Source: Gemmatimonadota bacterium (lineage in GTDB: Bacteria > Gemmatimonadota > Gemmatimonadetes > Gemmatimonadales > GWC2-71-9). From it: a stretch of 37,422 nucleotides of DNA. The position numbers and the translations under genes are program-made. The notes beneath the pieces are model-generated. The model saw only the letters and a program-made list of their open reading frames with translations, was not told the origin of the DNA and did not search any database. Of the stretch, positions 1 through 8,302 are shown piece by piece (position 1 is the stretch's first letter; the number at the start of each line of letters is the position of its first letter). Where the stretch lies: positions 1-37,422 of the forward strand of contig JAOTWJ010000017.1 of the NCBI GenBank assembly GCA_029862925.1. Direction: 5' to 3'.

Positions 1-270
1 GCGCTCGGCGTCCCGCCAGGCCACCTGCCTCCGCCGGGACACTGCCGCATCTGGGTGCCCGGTCGGCCGCCCGGCCGGCAGGCACGGGCGCGGGCGTGCG
101 ACGGCATCCTCGCCACGGCTCCCGCCGGGGCGTGGATTCTCTACCGGCCGGGCCGTGACCGCCGCGTCATCCACGTACGGTACCTGCACGAGCAGCGGAG
201 CGGCGTCATCGTCCACGTCCGCGTGTTCGACGCGGCGTCGGGCAAGTACCTGCGGGACGAGAAGCGGTAG
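1..270 (+). CDS. C-terminal part of an unidentified small protein (5' end outside window)
   Basis: The reading frame is open from base 1 to the TAG at 268-270 and encodes 89 residues before the stop, so the true start lies upstream of the window. The first residues are rich in Pro and Gly (GVPPGHLPPPGHCRIW, then PGRPPG). The Pro/Gly stretch resembles short lipoprotein or secreted hypothetical proteins with PPGHLPPPG-type segments that I recall from Gemmatimonadota and related groups, but I cannot assign a function. A Tyr/Arg-rich C-terminal half (VIHVRYLHEQ, VFDAASGKYL) looks like short beta strands. A GTG at 55 could serve as an internal start, but it would cut the conserved-looking Pro-rich segment, so I treat the gene as truncated by the window edge. 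Confidence 0.5.
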   Translation, partial: ALGVPPGHLPPPGHCRIWVPGRPPGRQARARACDGILATAPAGAWILYRPGRDRRVIHVRYLHEQRSGVIVHVRVFDAASGKYLRDEKR

Positions 271-273
271 TCC

Positions 274-1020
274 TCACTTCGCCCTGGCCTGGTTGGCCAC
301 CGCCTGCTGCGCCGCTGCGATCGCCGCCGGATCGCCCAGGTAGAAATGGCGCAGCGGGCGGAGCGCGTCGTCCAGCTCGTAGACGAGCGGTACGCCCGTC
401 GGGATGTTGAGCCCTACGATCTCGTCTTCCGGGATGTCGTCCAGGTGCTTCACGAGCGCGCGCAGGCTGTTGCCGTGCGCGGCGATCAGCACACGCTTCC
501 CCGACCGGATCACCGGCCCGACGGCGTCTTTCCAGTACGGCAGGAATCGGGCAACCGTGTCCTTGAGCGACTCGGTGTGCGGCAGGTCGCCGCGCGGGAC
601 GCCGGCATAGCGCGGGTCGTGGGCGGGATGCCGCTCGTCGTCCTCATCGAGCGGCGGCGGCGGGGTGGCGTAGCTGCGGCGCCAGATCTTGACCTGCTGT
701 TCGCCGTGCTTGGCGGCGGTCTCCGCCTTGTTGAGCCCCTGGAGCGCGCCGTAGTGGCGCTCGTTGAGACGCCAACTGCGGTGGACCGGGATCCACATCA
801 GGTCCATGTCTTCGAGCACGATCCACAGCGTCTTGATCGCGCGCTTGAGCACGGACGTGTACGCCAGATCGAACGTGTACCCTCCGGCGCGCAGCTGCCG
901 GGCACTCTCATGTGCCTCGGCCACGCCCTGATCGGTCAGTCCCACGTCGGTCCAGCCGGTGAACCGGTTCTCCCTGTTCCAGGTGCTCTCGCCGTGACGC
1001 AGCAGGACGACCGTATGCAT
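274..1020 (-). CDS. gpmA: 2,3-bisphosphoglycerate-dependent phosphoglycerate mutase
   Basis: This enzyme interconverts 3- and 2-phosphoglycerate in cytosolic glycolysis and gluconeogenesis through a phosphohistidine intermediate. The 248-residue length fits GpmA. Residues 6-15 ([10 protein letters not shown]) hold the RHG motif with catalytic His9. [26 protein letters not shown] and the late [15 protein letters not shown] (second active-site His) are hallmark segments of the cofactor-dependent family. The start is the ATG at 1020, preceded by GAGGA seven bases upstream. An in-frame extension up to 1086 would add non-conserved sequence and was rejected. The C-terminal Ala-rich tail (after FYLGDPAAI) is ordinary. 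It is transcribed away from the DUF5916 gene and probably has its own promoter (1059-1086). Confidence 0.96.
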   Translation of the reverse strand: MHTVVLLRHGESTWNRENRFTGWTDVGLTDQGVAEAHESARQLRAGGYTFDLAYTSVLKRAIKTLWIVLEDMDLMWIPVHRSWRLNERHYGALQGLNKAETAAKHGEQQVKIWRRSYATPPPPLDEDDERHPAHDPRYAGVPRGDLPHTESLKDTVARFLPYWKDAVGPVIRSGKRVLIAAHGNSLRALVKHLDDIPEDEIVGLNIPTGVPLVYELDDALRPLRHFYLGDPAAIAAAQQAVANQARAK

Positions 1021-1058
1021 GCCAGTTCCTCGTGATGGCGGATCGATGGTGTGCCGGG

Positions 1059-1086
1059 AAGCTAGTCCCCCTCCGGAGCGTTGCAA
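1059..1086 (-). promoter_or_regulatory. Candidate promoter of gpmA
   Basis: Read on the minus strand, TTGCAA (1086-1081), a 16-base spacer and TAGCTT (1064-1059) form a plausible sigma70-type promoter. Transcription would begin near 1052 and give a leader of about 30 bases with a GAGGA ribosome site before the ATG at 1020. Matches to consensus are only moderate (4/6 and 3/6). Confidence 0.35.
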
Positions 1087-1392
1087 GCCGCAACGGCGCG
1101 ACCCTCCACCTCACCCATACATCCTCCAACTAAACCCTCCGGCTCCCGCGGGTGTCATACCGGACGATCGAACCGAAACCGGACGCCTGCGCGTTACGTA
1201 GGACCCGTCGACGGCGTCCGGCCCGCCGACGATGGATTCGTGAGAGGGAAGTTCTGCACAAGTCGGCGGCGGTGGGTCCCGGAGGACGCGTCCGGGAGCG
1301 GTGCCCGGCGAACCAGCCCGTGGTATTCGCGAGCTGCGCGGCCGGAGGGCCCACGGCGCGACAGGTGCAGACGTTCCTTAGAGGGAGCACGC
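1087..1392. other. Upstream region of the DUF5916 gene with a hairpin and one copy of a split repeat
   Basis: No gene is supported in this stretch, although the DUF5916 frame happens to stay open through it. It contains a hairpin TCCCGGA (1277-1283), 7-base loop, TCCGGGA (1291-1297). It also carries two short words, 1257-1272 and 1365-1377, that recur almost side by side at 33515-33551. A clear promoter for the downstream plus-strand gene was not found. GAGGG at 1381-1385 is the ribosome site of that gene. Confidence 0.5.
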
Positions 1393-4062
1393 ATGATCAG
1401 TGGGATGCGCATCGCCGGCCTCGCGGCCGCGGCCGTGCTCTGGAGCACGACCTCGAGCCTCACCGCCCAGCAGCAGAGCTCGTCGGTCGGCGCGACGCCG
1501 CCCGCGCAGGCCATCGCCATTCGTGCCCCGAGCGGCGCGGTGCACCTGGACGGCCGGCTCGACGAACCCGCGTGGCTGGGCGCGTTTCCCTTTTCCGACT
1601 TCGTCCAGCGCGACCCGCACGAAGGGCAACCCCCCACCGAGCCCACCGAGGTGCGCGTGCTCTACACCGACGCCGCGCTCTACGTGGGCGTGCGGGCGTT
1701 CGATTCGCGTCCCGACCAGATCGCCAAACGGCTCACGCGTCGCGACGAAGACTCCCCGTCGGACTGGATCGTGATCGCGATCGACTCCTACCGCGACCGG
1801 CGCACGGCGTTCGCGTTCTCCGTGAACCCGGCCGGCGTGAAGAAGGACGAGTACCTCTACAACGATACCGACGGCGATGACTCCTGGAACGCCGTGTGGG
1901 ACGTCGCGGTCAGCGTGGATTCGCTCGGCTGGACGGCGGAATTCGAGATCCCCTTCAGCCAGCTGCGGTTCCCCAAGCTCGACCGGCACGAGTTCGGGTT
2001 CAACGTCGTGCGCGTCATCAACCGGCTCAACGAGGAGCAACACTGGCGGCTGATCTCCAAAACCGAATCCGGCGTCGTGTCCCGGTTCGGGGATCTGGTG
2101 GGCATCCAAGACATCCGCCCGCCGCGCCGGCTCGAGATCCAGCCGTACACGGTCCTCCAGGGCCGCCGGTTCCCCGCAGAAGAGGGGAACCCGTTCGCGA
2201 CCGGCCGCGAGGGCACGTTCCGCGCCGGCGCCGACATCCTCTACGGGGTGACGTCGAACCTCACGCTGAACGCCACCATCAACCCGGACTTTGGGCAGGT
2301 CGAGGCGGATCCCGCGGTCGTGAACCTCTCGGCGTTCGAGACGTTCTTCGAGGAGAAACGCCCGTTCTTCAATGAGGGCCTCGACATCTTCCGCTTCAAC
2401 ATCGGCCTGGGCGACGGCGACGGAGGGCAGGAAGAGCTGTTCTACACCCGCCGCGTGGGCCGCGCGCCGCAGGGCGAGGCCGATCCCCGGGACGGGTACG
2501 CGGAGGTGCTCGGCGAGACGACCATCCTCGGCGCGGCCAAGCTCTCCGGCAAGACACCCAGCGGCTGGACCATCGGGTTCCTCGGCGCCCTGACGGCGGA
2601 GGAAGCGGCGCGCGTGCGCGACGCCAGCGGCGCCGACTTCCGCGATGTGGTCGAGCCGCGCACCACCTACCTCGTGGGCCGGCTCGGCCGCGACCTGCGC
2701 AACGGCCAGACCGTGCTGGGCGTGTTCGGCACGGGCGCGATCCGCGACCTGCCGGACGCCGGCAACCTGGACTTCCTCCGCTCGAGCGGCTTCGCGCTCG
2801 GCACCAACTGGGATCACCGGTTCCGGCAGGACACGTACCACCTGCGCGGCTGGGTCGCCGGGAGCCAGGTGCACGGCTCCCCGGAGGCCATCGACGAGAC
2901 GCAGCGCTCGCCGGCACGGTACTACCAGCGCACGGACAACGACTACGTCACGTACGATCCGACCCGCACCTCGCTCGACGGGGTCGCCGGCCAGCTGAGC
3001 TTCGGCAAGCACGGCGGCGGCAACTGGCGCTGGGAAGTGGGGGTCGACACGCGTTCGCCCGGCTTCGAGGTGAACGACCTCGGGTTCATGCGCGAGGCCG
3101 ATCGGTCCATCCAGTGGTCCTGGCTGCAGCGCCGCTGGGTGCAGCCCGGCAAGGTCTTCCGCCGCGTGTTCATCAATGTCAATCAGTGGTATGTCTGGAA
3201 CTACGGCTGGGACAAGTTGAACGTGGGCGGCAACGTGAACGCCAATTTCACGCTGCTCAACTACTGGGGCGGGTTCTTCGGGTTCAACCGCGAGTGGGGC
3301 GGCCTGAACACCGGCGCCACCCGCGGTGGCCCCGCGATGCGCCAGCCGAACTTCGTGAACGGCTGGTTCGGGTTCTTCAGCGATCACCGCAAGCCGGTCC
3401 GGGTGAACTTCAACGGTTTCGTCTGGAACCAGGAAGCCGCGGAGACGGGGGGCTACGGCGCGAACCTGGGCCTGACCCTGCAGCCCGTGACGAACATGGA
3501 CTTCCGCCTCTCTCCGCGGTACAGCCGGACCCGCGACGACTGGCAGTATCTCCAGACCGAAGACGCGCTGGGCGAGACGCGGTACGTGTTCGGCGACCTG
3601 AAGCAGACGACCGTGGCGATGCAGGTCCGCGGCAACGTCACGTTCCGGCCCACGCTGTCCCTGCAGGTCTACCTGGAGCCCTTCATCGCGTCGGGCGAGT
3701 ACCTCGAGTACAAGCAGGTCGCGGATCCGCGCGCCGAACGCTACGCCGACCGGTTCGCCACGTACCAGGCCGATCAGCTCGGGACCAACGCGGACGGGGA
3801 CGTGCTGGTGGACCTGGATCGGGACGGGACGACCGATCTGTTCATCCAGAACCCCAACTTCCGGTTCCTCTCGTTCCGGTCGAATGCGGTCCTGCGGTGG
3901 GAGTATCGGCCGGGCTCGACGCTGTTCGTGGTGTGGCAGCACGGCCGCAGCGACTTCTTCAGCGAGGGCCGGTTCGACGTGAGCGACGGCCTGGACCAGC
4001 TGTTCCGCGCGCCGGCCACCAATACGTTCGTGGTGAAGCTGAATTACTGGTTCAGTCTGTGA
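1393..4062 (+). CDS. DUF5916-type outer-membrane protein with a CBM9-like N-terminal domain
   Basis: An 889-residue exported protein. Residues 1-26 form a signal peptide (MRIAGLAAAAVLW core, cut after LTAQ). Residues about 40-230 match the carbohydrate-binding family 9-like fold that opens DUF5916 proteins: HLDGRLDEPAW, VRVLYTDAALYVGVRAFDS, FAFSVNPAGVKKDEY and WTAEFEIPFSQLRF. The remainder is a long series of alternating hydrophobic and polar strands. It includes NATINPDFGQVEADPAVVNL and FFEEKRPFFNEG, characteristic of DUF5916, and ends in the aromatic strand VVKLNYWFSL expected of an outer-membrane barrel. The start is the ATG at 1393, seven bases after GAGGG; longer in-frame starts would lose the signal peptide. 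The substrate is unknown; family members are often listed as putative hydrolases or as carbohydrate-related outer-membrane proteins, without firm biochemistry. Confidence 0.9.
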   Translation: MISGMRIAGLAAAAVLWSTTSSLTAQQQSSSVGATPPAQAIAIRAPSGAVHLDGRLDEPAWLGAFPFSDFVQRDPHEGQPPTEPTEVRVLYTDAALYVGVRAFDSRPDQIAKRLTRRDEDSPSDWIVIAIDSYRDRRTAFAFSVNPAGVKKDEYLYNDTDGDDSWNAVWDVAVSVDSLGWTAEFEIPFSQLRFPKLDRHEFGFNVVRVINRLNEEQHWRLISKTESGVVSRFGDLVGIQDIRPPRRLEIQPYTVLQGRRFPAEEGNPFATGREGTFRAGADILYGVTSNLTLNATINPDFGQVEADPAVVNLSAFETFFEEKRPFFNEGLDIFRFNIGLGDGDGGQEELFYTRRVGRAPQGEADPRDGYAEVLGETTILGAAKLSGKTPSGWTIGFLGALTAEEAARVRDASGADFRDVVEPRTTYLVGRLGRDLRNGQTVLGVFGTGAIRDLPDAGNLDFLRSSGFALGTNWDHRFRQDTYHLRGWVAGSQVHGSPEAIDETQRSPARYYQRTDNDYVTYDPTRTSLDGVAGQLSFGKHGGGNWRWEVGVDTRSPGFEVNDLGFMREADRSIQWSWLQRRWVQPGKVFRRVFINVNQWYVWNYGWDKLNVGGNVNANFTLLNYWGGFFGFNREWGGLNTGATRGGPAMRQPNFVNGWFGFFSDHRKPVRVNFNGFVWNQEAAETGGYGANLGLTLQPVTNMDFRLSPRYSRTRDDWQYLQTEDALGETRYVFGDLKQTTVAMQVRGNVTFRPTLSLQVYLEPFIASGEYLEYKQVADPRAERYADRFATYQADQLGTNADGDVLVDLDRDGTTDLFIQNPNFRFLSFRSNAVLRWEYRPGSTLFVVWQHGRSDFFSEGRFDVSDGLDQLFRAPATNTFVVKLNYWFSL

Positions 4063-4084
4063 CCGAAGAGTGAACAGTGACAAC

Positions 4085-4183
4085 TGAAAAGTGAAAAGGG
4101 ACCGTCGGATCAACCCTCGTTTCCCTTTTCACTTTTCACGTTTCACCCTTCACGTTTCACGTTTCACGTCTCACGTTCTTCCA
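4085..4183. repeat. AT-rich hairpin and TTTCACG word array between convergent genes
   Basis: A 17-base arm at 4085-4101 (TGAAAAGTGAAAAGGGA) is perfectly complementary to 4122-4138, with a 20-base loop. The right side continues as a tandem run of the words TTTCACG and TTCACG to about 4183, into the 3' end of the kinase gene. It lies between the convergent DUF5916 and kinase genes, so a two-way terminator role is likely. It is strikingly AT-rich for this window. Confidence 0.75.
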
Positions 4184-5003
4184 TCGCCACCACCATCTCC
4201 CCCGCCGATCCCCAGCGCCGCTCCGGGTCCTTTTCCAGCGCCCGGGCGATGGCCTGGGCCAGGCCGGCCGGGACATCCGCCCGGTGCTCGCGCACGTCCA
4301 TGGCGCGCTCCGTCCGCTGCAGCTTGAGGACCATCTCCTCGCGCGGGTGCGCAAACGGCGGCCTTCCCGCCAGGCACTCATACAAGACACAGGCCAAGGA
4401 GTAGAGATCACTGCGGTAGTCGATGTCGGCCGCGCCGGCCACCTGTTCCGGGCTCATGTAGGTCGACGTACCGACGGTGAACCCGGACCGCGTGAGCCGG
4501 GTGGAACCCGACGCGGCAATGGCCTTTGCGATCCCGAAATCGAGCAGCACCGCGCCGTCGCCGCTGAGCACGATGTTGTCGGGCTTGACGTCGCGGTGTA
4601 CGATGCCTCGCATGTGGGCGTAGCCGAGCGCGTCGAGCACGTCGCGCGCGATGCGGAGTGTGTCGTTGAGCGACGCGCGCCGCACCCGGTCGATGTGCTG
4701 GCGCAGGGTCGGCCCCTCCACCCAAGGCATGACGTAGTAGACGAGGAACCGGGCTTCACCGGAATCCAGCACGCGTGCGATGCGCGGATGCTCGAGCCGC
4801 CGCAGGAGCTCCACCTCCCGCAGGAAGCGGTCGGCGGTGACCGTCACGGCCAGCTCCGGGTGCAGGATCTTGATGGCCACGGGGCCGCCATCGGGCGAGC
4901 GCCCGGCGAACACGCGTGCCGCACCGCCACGCGCGACTTCGCGGCCGACTTCGTAGCGGCCCGCCAGCGCATCCCGCACCATCGGCAGCATGTCCCTGGC
5001 CAT
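4164..5003 (-). CDS. Soluble Ser/Thr protein kinase (PknB-like, no transmembrane part)
   Basis: A 279-residue Hanks-type kinase consisting almost only of the catalytic domain. From the ATG at 5003 the motifs are: a Gly-rich loop near residues 22-31 (EVARGGAARV), ATP-anchoring Lys45 (VAIKIL), catalytic HRDVKPDN with Asp138, the DFG Asp155 (LLDFGIAK), GTSTYMSPEQ in the P+1 loop, and DLYSLACVLYECLAG. No transmembrane helix or sensor domain follows, so it is predicted to be cytosolic. The start is chosen because GAGCGAGGG lies just upstream; an extension to 5060 adds Arg-rich sequence unlike kinases. It is the last gene of the minus-strand run beginning with potA and lies 63 bases after the glyoxalase-fold gene. 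Its C-terminus runs into the TTTCACG array. Substrates are unknown. Confidence 0.92.
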   Translation of the reverse strand: MARDMLPMVRDALAGRYEVGREVARGGAARVFAGRSPDGGPVAIKILHPELAVTVTADRFLREVELLRRLEHPRIARVLDSGEARFLVYYVMPWVEGPTLRQHIDRVRRASLNDTLRIARDVLDALGYAHMRGIVHRDVKPDNIVLSGDGAVLLDFGIAKAIAASGSTRLTRSGFTVGTSTYMSPEQVAGAADIDYRSDLYSLACVLYECLAGRPPFAHPREEMVLKLQRTERAMDVREHRADVPAGLAQAIARALEKDPERRWGSAGEMVVAMEERET

Positions 5004-5066
5004 CCCTCGCTCCCCCCTCCAGCCGCTCCCAAAGCTCCGCGCCGGCCACGCGGCACGCAACCGGGG

Positions 5067-5528
5067 CTACTCCGCCTTGAACTGCGCGAACCCCACGACC
5101 GTGCCGCACGGGGCCCGAAAGAAGATCTCGGTCGCCCCGTAGAACGTCTCGCGCATCGGCACCATCACCTCGTGCCCCGCGAGCCGTTGCGCCACGTCCG
5201 CCACGTCCGCCACCTCGATGAACAGCAGGCTCTTCGTGCCGGCCCCGCTCTCCGCCACCTCCAGGATGTCGGCCGCGATGCCGCTCCGGGTCTGGTACAT
5301 CACCTCCACGCCGTCCTTGGCGAGGATGACGAACCCGAGCCGGTCGCCCTCGGGCACCTCGGCGGTGCGGGCAAAGCCGAGCTGATCGGTCCAGAACGCC
5401 AGACACGGCTCGATGGCGTCCACCACGAGGATGGGGGTGAGCTTCTTGACGGTCATGGCGGGCTCCTGTGCGGCGCCGGTGAGGGCGAGGGCCGCGATGA
5501 AGGGGATGGTCTTCTTGAGGCGTGACAT
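5067..5528 (-). CDS. Glyoxalase/bleomycin-resistance (VOC) fold protein, probably exported
   Basis: A 153-residue protein. Residues 27 onwards are a VOC-fold domain: KLTPILVVDAIEPCLAFWTD, GFVILAKDGVEVMYQ, LLFIEVADVADVAQRL and a closing FRAPCGTVVGFAQF. The paired beta-alpha-beta-beta-beta units are as expected, but the metal ligands and substrate cannot be read with confidence. The ATG at 5528 follows GAGGGAGG and adds a typical signal peptide (KKTIPFIAALALTGAAQ). An internal ATG at 5456 follows AGGAG and would give a cytosolic form of the same domain. Both starts have good ribosome sites, so dual localisation is possible. It sits 37 bases after potD, probably in the same transcript. Confidence 0.82.
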   Translation of the reverse strand: MSRLKKTIPFIAALALTGAAQEPAMTVKKLTPILVVDAIEPCLAFWTDQLGFARTAEVPEGDRLGFVILAKDGVEVMYQTRSGIAADILEVAESGAGTKSLLFIEVADVADVAQRLAGHEVMVPMRETFYGATEIFFRAPCGTVVGFAQFKAE

Positions 5529-5565
5529 GGGGCCTCCCTCGGTGCAGTGAGCGACGCGGGACCCG

Positions 5566-6663
5566 TCACCGCCCCCCCGCCATCACCCGTGTCCAGACCG
5601 CATCGTACAGCCGGGCGGCGGGCCCAAGATCCCGCAGCACGGTCAGGCGGCGGCGGACGTCCGGCGGCGGATACACGGCGGGGTCGGCGACGAGGACGGA
5701 GTCCACGTACGGCAGGGCGGCGGCGTTGGGCGTGGCGAAGCGCGTGTAATTCGCCAGGGCGGCGCCCTGGTGCGCGTCCAACACGAAATTGATGAAGACT
5801 TCGGCGGTGTACCGGCTCGGCGCGCGCACGGGGATCACCATGTTGTCCGTCCACAGGATGGATCCCTCCCGCGGAATCACATAGCGGACGCCGGGAATCT
5901 CGCTCCGAGCGGTCACGATGTCGCCGCTGTAACCGTGCGCGACGAGCGCGTCCCCGGTGGCCAGCAGGTCGCGGCCGCCGGTGGCCGACGCATACGCGAG
6001 AATCCGGGTGCGCTGAGCGCGCAGCAGCGCCTCGGCGCGGGCCAGCTCAGCCGTGTCGATCGTGTTCGGCGACAACCCGAGATACGCGAGCGCGGCTCCA
6101 ATCGTCTCTCGTGGCTCGTCGAGCATGGTGAACGGCCCCACCCCGTACGCCGGGTCGAAGACGACCCGCCAGGTGTCGAGTGGTCGGCCGGCGTCGATCC
6201 GGTCGGTCCGTACTCCCAGCCCCGTCGTGCCCCACTGGTAGCACACCGAATAGCGGTTCCCCGGATCGAACGGCAGGTCGCGGAACAGGGAATCGAGGTT
6301 GGCGAGATTGGGCAGGCGCGCCTGGTTGAGGGGCTCGAGCACCGTGCGCTCCCGCAACACCGAAACCGCGTAGTCGGCGGCGATCACGACGTCATACTGG
6401 CCGATGCCGCCGGCGAGCAGCTTGGCGATCATGGCGTCGGTGTGATCGTAAAAGTCCACGACGACCCGGACGCCGTAGGCGCGCTCGAATGCCCGGGCCA
6501 TCGTCGGCGCGAGGTAATCCGTGAAGTTGAAGACCATCACCTGCGACGCCAGGCTGTCCCGGTGGACCGCCCGCCCATGGGCCTCGATGACCGCCGGCAG
6601 ATCCGGACGCCCGCCGCCGCACGCGGCGGCCATCAGCAGAGCCGTCACCCCGCGGGCGCTCAT
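5566..6663 (-). CDS. potD: Polyamine ABC transporter substrate-binding protein (PotD/PotF-like)
   Basis: A 365-residue periplasmic binding protein for spermidine or putrescine. The N-terminus has a short hydrophobic segment ending in LLMAAACGGG, a lipoprotein-like cleavage site. Then come VFNFTDYLAPTMARAFERAYGVRVVVDFYDHTDAMIAKLLAGG, the family's NW(S/T)DY-like and YDSNE-like region here written NFTDY and FYDHT, YDVVIAADYAV, WGTTGLGVR and a late WTDNMVIPVRAPSRYTAEVFINFVLD typical of PotD/PotF. (Quoted as consecutive family blocks of 20 residues or fewer in the protein.) Its ATG overlaps the potC stop (ATGA), so translation is coupled. The ligand is inferred from the family and operon only; aromatic ligand residues were not mapped. 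Confidence 0.9.
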   Translation of the reverse strand: MSARGVTALLMAAACGGGRPDLPAVIEAHGRAVHRDSLASQVMVFNFTDYLAPTMARAFERAYGVRVVVDFYDHTDAMIAKLLAGGIGQYDVVIAADYAVSVLRERTVLEPLNQARLPNLANLDSLFRDLPFDPGNRYSVCYQWGTTGLGVRTDRIDAGRPLDTWRVVFDPAYGVGPFTMLDEPRETIGAALAYLGLSPNTIDTAELARAEALLRAQRTRILAYASATGGRDLLATGDALVAHGYSGDIVTARSEIPGVRYVIPREGSILWTDNMVIPVRAPSRYTAEVFINFVLDAHQGAALANYTRFATPNAAALPYVDSVLVADPAVYPPPDVRRRLTVLRDLGPAARLYDAVWTRVMAGGR

Positions 6664-7445
6664 GCCGTTTCTCCCGTCCGGTTCGGCCTGCCGACGCCGC
6701 GCAGCGCGAGCAGGCTCACACCGATCGTGAAGACGAGCAGCAGCGTGGCGAGCGCGTTCACGTCGGGCGTCACCCCCCGTTTGACCATGGCGTAGATGCG
6801 GATCGGCAGCGTCGAGGCACCTGCCCCGGCCGTGAAGTAGGTGATGAGAAAGTCATCCACCGACAGCGTGGCCGCCACCACCGCCCCCGCCGCAATCCCG
6901 GGGCGGATGACCGGGAGCACAATCCGCCGCAGCACAGCCAGCGGCCCCGCGCCGAGGTCGCGCGCCGCCTCGACGAGGCTGACCGGAAACCCCTGCAGGC
7001 GTCCGCCCACCACGAGGGCGACGAACGAGATCTGGAACGACACATGGGCCAGGATCACCGACACGCGGCCCAACGTCAGATGCGTCGCGACGTAGAGGGC
7101 GAGCAGGCCCACGGCCATCACGATGTCGGGCATCACCACCGGCAGATACAGCAGCGCCTGGAGGGCGCGCCGACCCGGAAACCGCAGGAAGTGGATCCCA
7201 ACGGCGAGCAGCGTTCCCAGAGCCGTCGCGAGCAGGGTCGCGCTGAGCGAGATCACCAGCGTGTTCTCGAGCGCCGTGCGAAACTCCGCACTCGCCAGGA
7301 GGCTCCGGTACCAGCGGAGCGTGAACCCTTGCCAGGCCAGCGCAAACCGCGAATCGTTGAACGAGTAGACGACCACCACCAGGATGGGCGCGTACACAAA
7401 CGCGAGCACCGCGCCGAACAGCGCCCGGCGGGCGGCGGGCCTCAT
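6660..7445 (-). CDS. potC: Polyamine ABC transporter permease PotC
   Basis: A 261-residue inner-membrane permease with about six hydrophobic helices. The N-terminus (LFGAVLAFVYAPILVVVVYS, FNDSRFALAWQGFTLRWY) is the classic PotC/PotI opening. The cytoplasmic EAA loop that docks on the ATPase is visible as LVEAARDLGAGPLAVLRRI followed by LPVIRPGI. The ATG at 7445 overlaps the potB stop by four bases (ATGA), and its own stop overlaps the potD start in the same way. Longer in-frame upstream sequence is the out-of-frame shadow of potB and was excluded. Confidence 0.94.
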   Translation of the reverse strand: MRPAARRALFGAVLAFVYAPILVVVVYSFNDSRFALAWQGFTLRWYRSLLASAEFRTALENTLVISLSATLLATALGTLLAVGIHFLRFPGRRALQALLYLPVVMPDIVMAVGLLALYVATHLTLGRVSVILAHVSFQISFVALVVGGRLQGFPVSLVEAARDLGAGPLAVLRRIVLPVIRPGIAAGAVVAATLSVDDFLITYFTAGAGASTLPIRIYAMVKRGVTPDVNALATLLLVFTIGVSLLALRGVGRPNRTGETA

Positions 7446-8302
7446 GCGGTCCGCCCGCGCTGCGCGCGGTTGGCGAGCAGCAGCGCGCCGCCGATCGCCG
7501 CCACGACTACCACCGTCAGCGCCACGGACAGGGCCGCGCCCAGCGGCCAGTTGCGCACCTGCAGGATCTGGTTCTGGATCAGGTTGCCGATCATCATCCC
7601 GCGCGCCCCACCGAGCAGGTCCGGGGTCACGAACGAGCCGAAGGCCAGGACGAACACGAAGGTGCAGCCCGCGGCGACGCCCGCGAGACTCTGCGGCCAC
7701 ACGATGCGCCGGAACACGCGCCCGGGCGTCGCCCCGAGATCGCGCGCCGCTTCGATCAGCGCGGGCTCGATCCGGTCGAGCGCCGCGTAGATCGGGAGCA
7801 GCATGAACGGCAGGTACGAGTGCACCAGCCCCACGACCACCGCCCCCTCCGTGAACAGCAGGGGCAGGGGCTCGCTGGTGACTCCCAGTCCCGTGAGCGC
7901 CGTGTTCACCAGGCCCTCACGGCGCAGGATCGTGATCCACGCGTAGTTCTTGATCAGCAGGTTGATCCAGGAGGGGACCACGATGACGAGCAGCGGCAGC
8001 AGCTGCCGCCGGCGCTCGAGCCGGGCGATGGCCCACGCCACGGGATAGGCGATGGCGAGCGTGAGCAGGGTCGCCACGGCGGCGAGCCGCGCCGAGCGCC
8101 CGACGATGCGCAGGTAGTCGACATTCCAGAGGCGACCGAGCTGCTCGAGCGTGAACCCCGGCCCCACCCCCCCGCCGGGCGCGGCCGGCGACAGCGCGTA
8201 GACTACCACCACCGCGAACGGGACGAGGAAGAACACGAGCAGGAACAGCGCGGCCGGTCCCACGGTGGCGGCCACGAGGCGGCCGCGACGCTCGACCCTC
8301 AC
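7442..8302 (-). CDS. potB: Polyamine ABC transporter permease PotB
   Basis: A 286-residue inner-membrane permease. It begins with VRVERRGRLVAATVGPAALF and a strong first helix (LFLLVFFLVPFAVVVVYAL). The EAA loop is LIEAARDLGATPGRVFRRIV followed by WPQSLAGV. SWINLLIKNYAWITIL and SYLPFMLLPIYAAL match PotB/PotH. The start is a GTG at 8302 that overlaps the potA stop (GTGA); a longer in-frame reading is out-of-frame potA sequence. It forms the heterodimeric channel with PotC. Confidence 0.93.
   Translation of the reverse strand: MRVERRGRLVAATVGPAALFLLVFFLVPFAVVVVYALSPAAPGGGVGPGFTLEQLGRLWNVDYLRIVGRSARLAAVATLLTLAIAYPVAWAIARLERRRQLLPLLVIVVPSWINLLIKNYAWITILRREGLVNTALTGLGVTSEPLPLLFTEGAVVVGLVHSYLPFMLLPIYAALDRIEPALIEAARDLGATPGRVFRRIVWPQSLAGVAAGCTFVFVLAFGSFVTPDLLGGARGMMIGNLIQNQILQVRNWPLGAALSVALTVVVVAAIGGALLLANRAQRGRTA

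Noticed and set aside
1378-4113. Very long open frames antisense to real genes (also at 10487-14092, 18713-21340 and 33577-35268)
   Set aside because: They mirror high-GC third codon positions of the genes opposite. Their proteins are Arg/His/Val-rich with no domain motifs, while the opposite strands carry complete known families.
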